Assembly: GCA_947176065.1 (NCBI GenBank)
Contig: CAMWPB010000035.1
Span: forward strand, 1 to 49,489
DNA length: 49,489 nt
Origin: an uncultured Lachnospiraceae bacterium
GTDB lineage: Bacteria; Bacillota; Clostridia; Lachnospirales; Lachnospiraceae
Direction: 5' to 3'
Below, piece by piece: positions 15,673 to 24,426 of this stretch; the first letter of the stretch is position 1, and every line of letters starts with the position of its first letter. Position numbers and translations under genes: made by a program. The notes under the pieces were generated by a model. That model searched no databases and was not told the DNA's origin. It was given only the letters and a program-made list of their open reading frames with translations.

Positions 15673-17100
15673 ATGAAGAAGGCATTAAACGCGATAGGAA
15701 ATTATTTTAAGAATATTGGAATTGCCTTTGTCAAGGGAGATGTGTGGGTTAAGCTTTCAACGGTTCTGATGGGCGCGGGCTATTTTGCCAGAAAACAGGT
15801 AATTAACGGTGTTATCATGCTTCTGGTGGAAGCGCTGTTCGTCGTACTGTGCGTCGGCTATGCAGCGCCGAACCTTGCTAAGTTCGGAACGCTCGGTACG
15901 GTGCAGTTTGAGCAGGTGTTTGATCCGCTGACCATGACCAGTACGGTCAATGACTACGATAATTCTTTCCTGATTCTGTTGAATTCCATTATTGCACTGT
16001 TTGTCATTCTTGTATTTATCATGTTCTGGATTGCGAACATGAAAGCGGTTTACCGCCTGCAGCTCCGCAAGGAAAACGGAGAGCACATCAATACCTTTAA
16101 GGAAGATGTGCAGGCGCTGTTCAACGAAAAATTTCATATTACGCTGCTGACTCTGCCGGCGATCGGTATTATCCTGATGAATATTCTGCCGATTCTGGTG
16201 CTGGTAGCGGTTGCGTTTACCAACTATGACCAGCAGCATATGCCGCCCGGTGCGCTGTTTACCTGGGTGGGGTGGTCAAACTTCAAGAGTCTGTTTACGG
16301 ATTCCGTGACGGTGACTTTTGGGTATTCCTTTAGGAAAGTATTAACTTGGACACTGGAGTGGGCGGTGCTTGCTACCTTTACGACTTATATCGGTGGTAT
16401 CCTGCTCGCCAAGTTTATCAATAATAAGAAGACAAAGCTGCCGAAGATGTGGAGAACGCTCTTTATCATCGCGATCGCGGTGCCCCAGTTCGTTACATTG
16501 CTTCTGGTGCGTAACTTCTTCGCAGACAGTGGTATCGTCAATACCTTCTGCACCAGCATCGGTCTTACGGATTTCCTCAAGAATGTGGGGCTTGTTCCCT
16601 CCAATCTGAGTTACATCCCGTTTTTGACCAACCCGGGCTGGGCAAAGGTGATGATCGTTATTATCAATATCTGGGTCGGCATCCCTTATCAGATGCTGAT
16701 TGCAACGGGCGTTCTGATGAACATTCCCGAGGATCAGATTGAGAGCGCGAGGATCGACGGCGCGAACCCGCTCCAGATCTTTGTGAAGATCACGATGCCG
16801 TACATGCTTTTCGTGACCGGGCCAAGCCTGATTACGGACTTTGTAAAGAACATCAATAACTTTAACGTAATTTATCTGCTGACGCAGGATGTGTACGTTA
16901 CGAGCGACCAGCTTCTCGCAAACTCCAATGCGAAGGAGATTGATCTGCTGGTTACCTGGCTGTTCAGACTGACGAACGAGTACTACAACTATAAGATGGC
17001 ATCGGTTATCGGTATCATCGTATTTATCATCTGCGCGGCGTTTACACTGGTTACCTTTACCAGAACGATCAAGGGAGATAAGGAGGAGGAATTTCAATAA
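15673..17100 (+). CDS. ABC transporter permease, MalF type
   Basis: 475 residues from ATG 15673, preferred because GGAGG lies 5 nt upstream; further in-frame starts at 15637 (TTG) and 15661 lack ribosome sites. There are two extra N-terminal membrane segments (about 40-60 and 105-125) before the conserved permease core, as in MalF. The core carries the ATPase-contact EAA-type loop 'IESARIDGANPLQIFVKITMPYM' near the C-terminus. It forms the channel with the next gene product, whose ATG overlaps its stop codon. The required ATPase (MsmX/MalK type) is not encoded in this window. Confidence 0.93.
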   Translation: MKKALNAIGNYFKNIGIAFVKGDVWVKLSTVLMGAGYFARKQVINGVIMLLVEALFVVLCVGYAAPNLAKFGTLGTVQFEQVFDPLTMTSTVNDYDNSFLILLNSIIALFVILVFIMFWIANMKAVYRLQLRKENGEHINTFKEDVQALFNEKFHITLLTLPAIGIILMNILPILVLVAVAFTNYDQQHMPPGALFTWVGWSNFKSLFTDSVTVTFGYSFRKVLTWTLEWAVLATFTTYIGGILLAKFINNKKTKLPKMWRTLFIIAIAVPQFVTLLLVRNFFADSGIVNTFCTSIGLTDFLKNVGLVPSNLSYIPFLTNPGWAKVMIVIINIWVGIPYQMLIATGVLMNIPEDQIESARIDGANPLQIFVKITMPYMLFVTGPSLITDFVKNINNFNVIYLLTQDVYVTSDQLLANSNAKEIDLLVTWLFRLTNEYYNYKMASVIGIIVFIICAAFTLVTFTRTIKGDKEEEFQ

Positions 17101-17942
17101 TGAAAAAGACGATCAATTCTATTTTAAGACACGTTGTTCTGCTTCTCCTGGCTGTGGTGTGGCTGATACCGATTCTCTGGCTGTTTGTTACCTCGTTTAG
17201 CGGGTATAAGGGAATCAATACCTCCCACTTCTTCCCGGAGACGTGGACGCTTGACAACTATGCGCAGCTGTTCCTGCGGTCGGATTCCATCGTGCAGTAC
17301 AATAAGTGGTTTTTAAACACGCTGGTAATCGCAATCTTTACCTGTATCATATCTACCATCCTTGTGCTGATGGTGAGTTATACCATGAGTAAGCTGCGTT
17401 TCCCGGGCAGAAAGTCGCTGATGAGCTTCAGCATTATTCTGAATATGTTCCCGGGCGTGCTTTCCATGATCGCTATTTACTTTATCTTAAAGACGTTTAA
17501 CCTGACAAACAGTCATATAGGCATGATTATCGTGTACTCCGCAGGTGCGGGTTTGGGATTCCTGATCTGTAAGGGTTTCATGGACACGATCTCCGTTTCC
17601 TTGAGCGAGGCAGCCAGACTGGAGGGCGCTTCCGAGGCGAAGATTTTCTTCCGGATTATTATTCCGCTGTCCAAACCCATCATCGTTTACACGGTTATCA
17701 GCTCTTTCCTGATACCCTGGGGGGATTTCGTGTTTGCAAAGCTGATGCTCAACTCCGGTATCGCAACGGACTGGACGGTGGCGATCGGACTGTTCAACAT
17801 GCTGAGCAAATCCATGATCGCGAAATACTTCTCCGTATTCTGCGCGGGCGGCGTGGTGATATCCGTGCCGATCTCGATTCTGTTCCTGATTATGCAGAAG
17901 TTCTATGTGGAGGGTATTACAGGAGGTTCTGTAAAAGGTTAA
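17100..17942 (+). CDS. ABC transporter permease, MalG type
   Basis: 280 residues, the usual MalG length. The start overlaps the stop of the MalF-type gene (TAATG), so the two are translationally coupled. Six membrane segments are visible, and the EAA loop reads 'LSEAARLEGASEAKIFFRIIIPLSKP'. The C-terminal 'YVEGITGGSVKG' is a hallmark of MalG proteins, where the tail reaches toward the ATPase. It completes the importer for maltodextrin-like oligosaccharides. Confidence 0.95.
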   Translation: MKKTINSILRHVVLLLLAVVWLIPILWLFVTSFSGYKGINTSHFFPETWTLDNYAQLFLRSDSIVQYNKWFLNTLVIAIFTCIISTILVLMVSYTMSKLRFPGRKSLMSFSIILNMFPGVLSMIAIYFILKTFNLTNSHIGMIIVYSAGAGLGFLICKGFMDTISVSLSEAARLEGASEAKIFFRIIIPLSKPIIVYTVISSFLIPWGDFVFAKLMLNSGIATDWTVAIGLFNMLSKSMIAKYFSVFCAGGVVISVPISILFLIMQKFYVEGITGGSVKG

Positions 17943-17965
17943 GGAAAAAATGCGTAGTGTAAAGG

Positions 17966-17998
17966 CAAGCTGCACTGAAATAGTGCAGCTTGTTTATT
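17966..17998 (+). terminator. Hairpin between the importer and the amylase gene
   Basis: A perfect 11-bp stem (CAAGCTGCACT and AGTGCAGCTTG, 17966-17976 and 17982-17992) with a 5-nt loop, followed by TTTATT. The tail is short, so it may be a partial terminator that lets some transcripts reach the amylase gene. Confidence 0.7.
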
Positions 17999-18042
17999 GT
18001 AAATTGTTTTGCATAATTTATATAAGAACGGAGAAAAGCAGG

Positions 18043-19755
18043 ATGAGGCGTAAATATTTGAGATTTCTGGCAGGGATGACGGCGGCGGTTCTGGCGCTTG
18101 GCGGCTGCGGCAGTGCGGGAAACGGCGGAGCGGCTGCGGAGGGACAGGACGCGGCGGAGAATACTGCATTGACAAAAGAGCAGGCGGAAGAAGCGTGGGA
18201 GAGCTTTCCCCTGCAGATCATCGACGACAATTACCGCACCTATTATGAGGTATTTGTCTACTCCTTCTGTGACAGTGACGGCGACGGCGTAGGAGACTTG
18301 CAGGGGCTGATTTCCCGGCTGGACTACATCAACGACGGGGATGATGCCACGGACACGGATCTGGGCTGCAACGGCATCTGGCTGATGCCCGTGAATCCTT
18401 CTCCTACCTATCATAAGTACGACGTGGCGGATTATTATGCCATAGACGAGGCGTACGGCACGCTGGAGGACTTTAAAGAGCTGCTTGCCGCCTGCGACAG
18501 ACGGGGCATCAAGGTTATCATGGATCTGGTGCTGAACCACAGCTCCTCGCAGAATCCGTGGTTTCAGGAGGCCTGTGCATATCTGAAAGGGCTGGATGGC
18601 GCAGCGCCGAGCGTGGAGGAATGCCCCTATTTTGACTATTATCATTTTTCCAGAGAGCAGGGCGGCGGATACTATCAGGTGGAAGGAACGGACTGGTATT
18701 ACGAGGCGCAGTTCTGGTCGGAGATGCCGGATCTGAATCTGGACTGCGAGCCTCTGCGGGAGGAGATCGCCCAAATTACACAGTACTGGCTTGATATGGG
18801 CGTGGGCGGTTTCCGGCTGGATGCGGTGAAGGAGTTTTATTCCGGTGCGCCCCAGTCCAACATTGCCTTTCTGTCCTGGCTGACTGATACAGTCAAGAGT
18901 CAGAAGGAGGACGCTTATCTGGTGGGGGAGGCGTGGCTGGACATGGCGGACTATGCACAATACTATGAGAGCGGCATCGACAGCGTCTTTGACTTTGCCT
19001 TTGCGGACAAGGACGGTATTATCTCCAAGGTGTTAAACGGTACGTCCGCGGCCAAATACGGTGCGGCGGTCGATTCCCTGGATGAGACGTTCGGGGCTTA
19101 CAATGCGGATTATATCGACGCGCCCTTTTATACCAACCACGACATGGGCAGAAGCGCGGGCTACTATGCGGGGGACAATTCCGCCGCGCAGACGAAGATG
19201 GCGGGTGCCATGAATCTGTTTATGGGCGGATCGGCTTTTCTCTATTATGGGGAGGAGCTTGGCATGAAAGGCTCCGGCAAGGATGAGAACAAGCGCGCGC
19301 CTATGTATTGGAGCATGAATCCCGACGCGGAGGGCATGTGCGACGGCCCGGCGGACATGGAAGACGTGAAGATGAAGTTTGAGAGTCTGGAGGAGCAGGA
19401 AAAGGATGCGGCTTCGGTCTATCAATATTATAAGAAGGTCATTAAAATCCGCAACCAGAATCCGGAGATTGCCAGAGGAAAGGCGGAATATGTCCTTGCG
19501 GGGGATCTTTTGGCGGAGGATACGAAGGAAAACGTCTGCGCCATCAAAAAGACATACGGGGATTCGGAGCTTCTGCTCGTGTTTGTGACGGGTGTGGAGC
19601 AGGAAGAGCTGGATCTTACCGGGATTACATTAAACGGGAAGAACATCGGCGCGGATACAAAGATACGGGGCGCGCTTGTCACGGGAGAGGAAACGATCCG
19701 CTTTGAGGACGGGAAGGCAGTTATGCCCGGCTTCTCGGTGCTGGTGTTAAAGTAG
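18043..19755 (+). CDS. Cell-surface alpha-amylase lipoprotein, GH13
   Basis: 570 residues from ATG 18043 (ribosome site ACGGAG about 10 nt upstream); earlier in-frame starts fall inside the preceding hairpin region. A lipobox 'LGGC' (about residue 22) anchors it at the membrane. The GH13 barrel motifs are all present: 'VIMDLVLNH', nucleophile Asp260 in 'GFRLDAVKE', acid/base Glu296 in 'LVGEAWLD', and transition-state Asp367 in 'TNHDMG'. A 'DSDGDGVGD' calcium-like loop precedes the barrel. It would cut starch or maltodextrin at the surface and hand the products to the importer encoded just upstream. The C-terminal beta-sandwich is complete. Confidence 0.95.
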   Translation: MRRKYLRFLAGMTAAVLALGGCGSAGNGGAAAEGQDAAENTALTKEQAEEAWESFPLQIIDDNYRTYYEVFVYSFCDSDGDGVGDLQGLISRLDYINDGDDATDTDLGCNGIWLMPVNPSPTYHKYDVADYYAIDEAYGTLEDFKELLAACDRRGIKVIMDLVLNHSSSQNPWFQEACAYLKGLDGAAPSVEECPYFDYYHFSREQGGGYYQVEGTDWYYEAQFWSEMPDLNLDCEPLREEIAQITQYWLDMGVGGFRLDAVKEFYSGAPQSNIAFLSWLTDTVKSQKEDAYLVGEAWLDMADYAQYYESGIDSVFDFAFADKDGIISKVLNGTSAAKYGAAVDSLDETFGAYNADYIDAPFYTNHDMGRSAGYYAGDNSAAQTKMAGAMNLFMGGSAFLYYGEELGMKGSGKDENKRAPMYWSMNPDAEGMCDGPADMEDVKMKFESLEEQEKDAASVYQYYKKVIKIRNQNPEIARGKAEYVLAGDLLAEDTKENVCAIKKTYGDSELLLVFVTGVEQEELDLTGITLNGKNIGADTKIRGALVTGEETIRFEDGKAVMPGFSVLVLK

Positions 19756-19827
19756 GCGGCCGGATCCGGCGTGGGTGTGAACTGTAACGAGTGTCATGCA
19801 AAGGTGTCAACAGCGCATGAATGTGGC

Positions 19828-19856
19828 TTGAATTTCCAGCCATTTTGTTTTAAAAT
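19828..19856 (+). promoter_or_regulatory. Promoter of the OFA-family transporter
   Basis: TTGAAT (19828-19833), a 17-nt spacer and TAAAAT (19851-19856). Transcription would start near 19863, with a leader of about 90 nt containing a small TCACA/TGTGA hairpin at about 19865-19885. Confidence 0.6.
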
Positions 19857-19954
19857 AATAGAGGTCACACACAGTTTTTTGTGAGAGGGTTAGGTTCCTG
19901 TTATCAATGGCGGGTGTCTGACTCAATATAAACGAAAGGATAACAGGTATAATT

Positions 19955-21256
19955 ATGAAAAACTGTCAAAACAAATGGGTGCGTGCCGCGATCCCGGCAT
20001 TGCTCCTGCACTTCAGTATCGGTACGGTGTACTGCTGGTCTATTTTCAGTCAGGAGATCGCTGACTACATAGGCTTTTCCAAGGGAGCTACGGAGTGGGC
20101 GTTCAGCTTTGCGATTTTCTTCCTCGGCATGTCCGCGGCTTTTCTGGGCAATGTGGTGGAGAAGGACATCCACAAGTCGTCCCTGATCGCTACGATTACC
20201 TTTGCCCTTGGTATGGCGGGTACGGGTTTCTTCATATATTATGGAGGAAACCATCCGGGCAGCGTGCTTGCCCTTGTCGGCATTTATGTCTGCTACGGTT
20301 TCATTATGGGCGTCGGTCTCGGAACAGGGTATCTGTCCCCGGTAAAGACGCTGATGCTGTGGTTTGAGGATAAGAAAGGTCTTGCGACAGGTCTTGCGGT
20401 AGCGGGCTTCGGCGGCGCGAAGGCGATTGCAAGCCCCATTATGCAGGCGCTTCTTGCAAACCTGGGCGAGGGCGGCATCTATAAGATGTTTTATATCCTC
20501 GCGGCGGTTTATTTCGTTATGATGTTCGTTGGTCATCTCCTTCTGGCGAAACCTGCCGGCTGGCATGAGCCGCAGAAGAAGGAAAAAGGGCAGGGTATCA
20601 TGGCTACCATCAAAACCCGTCCGGTCAGCAACTATGTCGGCATCTGGCTGATGTTTTATATCAATATCACCTGTGGTCTGGCGCTGATCTCTCAGGAGAA
20701 GATGATTGTCAAATGTATCGGCCTTGCGGGTGTGGTTGGCGTGATCTCCACGGTATCCGCGATCTTTAATGCGGGCGGCCGTCTCGGCTTCTCCGCGTGG
20801 GCGGATCTTATGAAGGACAGAAATACGATCTACAAGCTGATCTTTGTACTCTCGATTGTGTTTACCGGCGCAGTTATGCTCACCGGCGGTATCAAGAACG
20901 GCGAGGGAAATATGCTGCTTGTGATTTTGGTGCTTGCTCTGATATTCATGGTAAATGCCGGATACGGCGGCGGCTTCTCCAATGTGCCGACCCTGCTTTC
21001 CGATCATTACGGTATGGGCAGCATCAGCGCGATCCACGGTATCACCCTTTCTGCCTGGGCGTTTGCGGGTCTTACCGGCAACCAGATCGCGACCCTGATC
21101 GTGAGCAACACGGGCAGCTTTATCGAGGATGCACACGGTAATCTGGTCAATCCCGTAGGATACCAGAATGTGCTGTACTTCACGATCGTGCTCTATGTCA
21201 TCGCGCTGCTGATCAGTCTGTTCCTTGTGAAACCGGCAAGCACGGACAAAAAGTAA
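19955..21256 (+). CDS. MFS transporter, oxalate/formate antiporter (OFA) family
   Basis: 433 residues with about twelve membrane segments. Typical OFA features are the opening 'FSIGTVYCWSIFSQEIADYIGFSK', 'GTGYLSPVKTLMLWFEDKKGLATGLAVAGFGG' and 'GYGGGFSNVPTLLSDHYG'. OFA members exchange or import small carboxylates such as formate, oxalate, lactate or pyruvate; the substrate here cannot be read from the sequence. It has its own promoter and terminator, so it is a single-gene unit. Confidence 0.92.
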   Translation: MKNCQNKWVRAAIPALLLHFSIGTVYCWSIFSQEIADYIGFSKGATEWAFSFAIFFLGMSAAFLGNVVEKDIHKSSLIATITFALGMAGTGFFIYYGGNHPGSVLALVGIYVCYGFIMGVGLGTGYLSPVKTLMLWFEDKKGLATGLAVAGFGGAKAIASPIMQALLANLGEGGIYKMFYILAAVYFVMMFVGHLLLAKPAGWHEPQKKEKGQGIMATIKTRPVSNYVGIWLMFYINITCGLALISQEKMIVKCIGLAGVVGVISTVSAIFNAGGRLGFSAWADLMKDRNTIYKLIFVLSIVFTGAVMLTGGIKNGEGNMLLVILVLALIFMVNAGYGGGFSNVPTLLSDHYGMGSISAIHGITLSAWAFAGLTGNQIATLIVSNTGSFIEDAHGNLVNPVGYQNVLYFTIVLYVIALLISLFLVKPASTDKK

Positions 21257-21293
21257 GCGTTACAGGCAGGGAAAAGTAAAGACAGGTAATTTT

Positions 21294-21323
21294 CGGGCAG
21301 GAAAGCAGTTTCCTGCCCGTTTT
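21294..21323 (+). terminator. Intrinsic terminator after the OFA transporter
   Basis: A perfect 11-bp stem (CGGGCAGGAAA and TTTCCTGCCCG) around GCAG, followed by TTTT at 21320-21323. Confidence 0.88.
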
Positions 21324-21370
21324 GCCGGAAATATGCTGAAAGAAAAATACCATATGTGTTTCTGCGCACA

Positions 21371-21407
21371 GCAAGAACCCCGAAGGCTGTACCTCCGGGG
21401 TTCTTGC
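21371..21407. other. Long perfect hairpin in the convergent intergenic region
   Basis: GCAAGAACCCCG (21371-21382) pairs exactly with CGGGGTTCTTGC (21396-21407) across a 13-nt loop. Neither strand has a proper T-run after it, so it is not a standard terminator, although it lies where a terminator for the minus-strand gene would be expected. Confidence 0.7.
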
Positions 21408-21546
21408 TTGTGTAAAAGGGGAATTCTTCGGAATTGCTATTGCCGACTTGACTTCCGTGATCAAGTCTGTAATTAATATACCGTCTTTTCCCCTGACAGT
21501 CTATAAATATATTGCAGAAGAATAACACTATATTAGCGGAGTGAGC

Positions 21547-23805
21547 TTATTTGCACAGATACTCTCGCTGGTCCAGCAGCTCCTGAGGGATCGGAACACC
21601 CGTATTTTTCAGCTTTTGGAAGACATTGTCGTAATGGTGCAGCTTCTGCGAAAGTTTAATATCGTAGCGGGACATTGTCTCTTTGTAGAGCGGGTTTGCC
21701 ATCAGCTTTGTGCGGATCGCTTTGGAGAAAGGACAGTAAGTGAAAATAATGTTGCGGGATATCTTATTTAATCTGGGTGAACCGGCGCCCTCATAGAGAA
21801 TCCACGCTTCGTAGTCCATAATGAACATTTCCTTATAACTGTTTTTCGCCTTCTTCATGCTGAGCTTAATTTTGTCCTTCGCATCCGCGGACAGCTCGTG
21901 GTTCTTGCGGTAGAACTGGATGTAATCGAAATATTCGCTGGTGAGGGACGCTTCTGAAATATCGTTCCAGCGGGCGCCCTGCACGCGCTTGCACATTTCC
22001 CAACGGAAATCGCCGGTTAGACGGACCAGAATGTTGGTCAGATCCTCCATCTGGAAGATGGAAACCATCATGCGGGCAGGGGTGGTACGTTTACGTCCCT
22101 CGATTTCCTGCCAGGCGATACCGCGCGTTCCTACGTTCGGCATCAGGATAATGTCGGGGAGCACCTCCACGCCGACGGTCTCCTTACCTATGCCGATGTC
22201 GGGATTGGTGTAAGTGACGTCGCGGTAGTAGGCGCTGAAGTCGATATCCCGGATTTTTTGGAAAGATTCTTCCACCTTTTCCGCGGATACAAGCGTGCCG
22301 TCCAGCTCTTTCAGGACATTGTGTTCCGAGAAGACCGGGCAGAAACTTAAGACGCGGCCAAAGGTAATTTTATTGACGGTAGGGAACATGTTGCGTATCT
22401 CAAAGAGTACCTGTTCCAACGGATCATTCAGCATCCGCGCTTCATCTGCGGCGGTGATATTGCCGGTCATTTTCTGTTCGCGCAGATAGGTGGGGAAGTC
22501 TGAGTCAAATTCGTTACGGCTCGGCACTTTCTCACCTTTATAGATGGCGGTAAACCATTCGTAGACTGTATAAACCTTGCGCTTGGGATCGGAAGGTATT
22601 TTGTCTACCAGCGTATAAAGATAAGCGGCGTTCTCAAGACCGGCCAGCTTTTCATCCACATAGCCAAAATTGAAGAACATCTTAACGACCCTGGGAATGG
22701 AATCGGGATCTTTTATACTCTTCACAAAGGCTTTCTCGTATATATCGTAGAACTGCTTCGTGAGCGTCATGCGCAGCTTTCTGGCCGCGTCGTCGGAAGC
22801 GTTCTTATCCGTCATCTTTGCAAACTTATCGACAGTTTCGCGGAAAGCGGCAGCGGCTTCCACGTTTACCTCGGCATAGGAGAGAATCGTATCCAGAGAG
22901 TTCGCCACATCAGGCACATCGTCCACCGTAGCGGCTTCCTCCCCGCTGCGTTCCCCGAGGGTCTCCAGCTTTTTGCGGTACTCCGCAACCCTGTTCTGAT
23001 ACATTTCCTTGTCGATAGAGGGCAGATCTTCAAGCTGGATCATGATTGTGGAGATCGCAGCACTCACCGTAGTGGAATCCGTATCGTTTGCTCCCATTTT
23101 ATAAAGAAGGCTTGCATAGAGATCAAAGAAGTCCAGACGGTTCTCGTTCATCAGAAGACTTGCGATCTCCGCCTTGTAATCGTAGAAAACGCGGCATATG
23201 GAAACAGTACGGTGGACATCCATATCCGCTTTCATGACTACTCCCGCAAGAAAGTCAGGCTTGTGGAATTTGGAGGACTTTTCGGTGACCATAGTGGTCA
23301 ATTGCTCGTAGTAACCGTCCAGCCAGCCTTCCAGATCCTCCTCCAGCGTAAGAGGCGTCAGATCCTCCATATCGGGCAGCGCCCTGGGGGTAAACCCATG
23401 CTTCATGCAGAAGGACTTATACTCTTCATACCGGTCCATCAGAAAATGGTAGATATTTTCACTGTCAAAGCGCATCAACTCATACTGGTCATATATTTCA
23501 CGGAACTGCCGGAACAGGGAAGAGACGATCATGTTCGCCAGATCCACGCTTTTCGACATAAGCAGGGAAAGCTGCGCGGCCGTGCACGGATAGGAGGCGA
23601 TCCCTGTGGGCTCCTCTGTTTCATAAGCGATAAAGTGTGAGCCGAAAAAGATCTCACAGACGCCGATCACATCCCCTTTTTTCAAATAAAATGTGCCGCC
23701 CGGATAGGTGGCGCAGACACTCCCCTTAGCGATGACATGCAGGGCAGTCAGGTTTTGGCCGCTCTGGATCAGCTGTGTGCCTGCAGGAAATTCTTTTACT
23801 GCCAT
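21547..23805 (-). CDS. Large cytoplasmic protein with an N-terminal cyclic-nucleotide-binding-like domain, function unknown
   Basis: 752 residues with no signal peptide or membrane segment. Residues 1-110 look like a Crp/cNMP-binding beta-barrel: 'FPAGTQLIQSGQNLTALHVIAKGSVCATYPGGTFYLKKGDVIGVCEIFFG'. There is no DNA-binding helix-turn-helix after it. The remaining 640 residues are mostly helical and charged and match no family I know. The latter part has an odd, well-structured stretch around 'DIILMPNVGTRGIAWQEIEGRKRTTPARMMVSIFQMEDL'. A ligand-gated structural or regulatory role is possible but unproven. The start has AAGGGGG on the minus strand. Confidence 0.85.
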   Translation of the reverse strand: MAVKEFPAGTQLIQSGQNLTALHVIAKGSVCATYPGGTFYLKKGDVIGVCEIFFGSHFIAYETEEPTGIASYPCTAAQLSLLMSKSVDLANMIVSSLFRQFREIYDQYELMRFDSENIYHFLMDRYEEYKSFCMKHGFTPRALPDMEDLTPLTLEEDLEGWLDGYYEQLTTMVTEKSSKFHKPDFLAGVVMKADMDVHRTVSICRVFYDYKAEIASLLMNENRLDFFDLYASLLYKMGANDTDSTTVSAAISTIMIQLEDLPSIDKEMYQNRVAEYRKKLETLGERSGEEAATVDDVPDVANSLDTILSYAEVNVEAAAAFRETVDKFAKMTDKNASDDAARKLRMTLTKQFYDIYEKAFVKSIKDPDSIPRVVKMFFNFGYVDEKLAGLENAAYLYTLVDKIPSDPKRKVYTVYEWFTAIYKGEKVPSRNEFDSDFPTYLREQKMTGNITAADEARMLNDPLEQVLFEIRNMFPTVNKITFGRVLSFCPVFSEHNVLKELDGTLVSAEKVEESFQKIRDIDFSAYYRDVTYTNPDIGIGKETVGVEVLPDIILMPNVGTRGIAWQEIEGRKRTTPARMMVSIFQMEDLTNILVRLTGDFRWEMCKRVQGARWNDISEASLTSEYFDYIQFYRKNHELSADAKDKIKLSMKKAKNSYKEMFIMDYEAWILYEGAGSPRLNKISRNIIFTYCPFSKAIRTKLMANPLYKETMSRYDIKLSQKLHHYDNVFQKLKNTGVPIPQELLDQREYLCK

Positions 23806-23848
23806 TGGAATACCCCCTTATACAAATTAATACAAAAAACCTGTATAT

Positions 23849-23877
23849 ATCTTATGCTTTTTTGGGGGAAAAGTCAA
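23849..23877 (-). promoter_or_regulatory. Promoter of the cyclic-nucleotide-binding-like protein gene
   Basis: On the minus strand, TTGACT, a 17-nt spacer and TAAGAT. The start would be about 40 nt upstream of the start codon. Confidence 0.5.
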
Positions 23878-23919
23878 TGAGGAGGGGCGTTTCCGGGAGG
23901 TACGTTTTGCTTATGGCAT

Positions 23920-23947
23920 TTGACAGTTTCCCATTTTGCATTATACT
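23920..23947 (+). promoter_or_regulatory. Promoter of the propeptide-like protein and subtilase genes
   Basis: TTGACA (23920-23925), a 16-nt spacer and TATACT (23942-23947); a perfect TATAAT also lies at 23948-23953 but is too far from the -35 box. It points toward the gene at 24016 and, with no terminator between the two, probably serves the subtilase too. Confidence 0.55.
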
Positions 23948-24015
23948 TATAATATAGTAGCAACATTGTAGGAAGACATCGGATTTCTGCCGGTTTTGTA
24001 CGGAAAGAGGTTTTT

Positions 24016-24411
24016 GTGAAAAGGAAACTGTTAAGGGGAGTCGTAATGACGGTAGTTGTTTGTGCGTTGATCATGGCGGTGGGTTATACGCTGTTTATGC
24101 ATTTTGGGATAGGGCCGGCGCTCCCGTTTATGCAGTATGAAGAGATAGATGCGGGAGAAGGGGAGCAGGTAATGATTGCGGAGGATCAGCTGATGGCCCT
24201 GGCAGATACGGAGGAAATGGCGCGGGAGATCGCTGACCAGTATGGGATAGAGCTGAGATCTTTTGCAAACGGTATTGCAGTTTACCGCACGGAGGAGGAT
24301 CTTTTTGAAGTGATGGAAAGAGGACGGGCGAATGGGTATGCAGAGCTGTCCATCAATTTTATCAGAACATTGGATGAGGAACAACCATTGTCAGAGCAGC
24401 AGCCTGACTAA
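24016..24411 (+). CDS. Membrane-anchored protein resembling a free-standing subtilase propeptide
   Basis: 131 residues from GTG 24016, with AAAGAGG 6 nt upstream. One N-terminal membrane segment (about 8-30) leaves about 100 residues outside. Residues 60-91 align without a gap to residues 218-249 of the subtilase encoded next door: M-x-L-A-x-[TS]-E-E-x-A-x-x-I-A-x-x-Y, then [RK]-S-F-x-[ND]-G-[IL]-x-V, about 13 identities in 32. In the subtilase this region lies between the acidic leader and the catalytic domain, the place of the propeptide. Family knowledge says propeptides fold and inhibit their own protease, so this may be a tethered inhibitor or folding helper. That role is inference. The subtilase start lies 15 nt after this stop. 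Confidence 0.8.
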   Translation: MKRKLLRGVVMTVVVCALIMAVGYTLFMHFGIGPALPFMQYEEIDAGEGEQVMIAEDQLMALADTEEMAREIADQYGIELRSFANGIAVYRTEEDLFEVMERGRANGYAELSINFIRTLDEEQPLSEQQPD

Positions 24412-24426
24412 AAAAGGGTGAATAAG

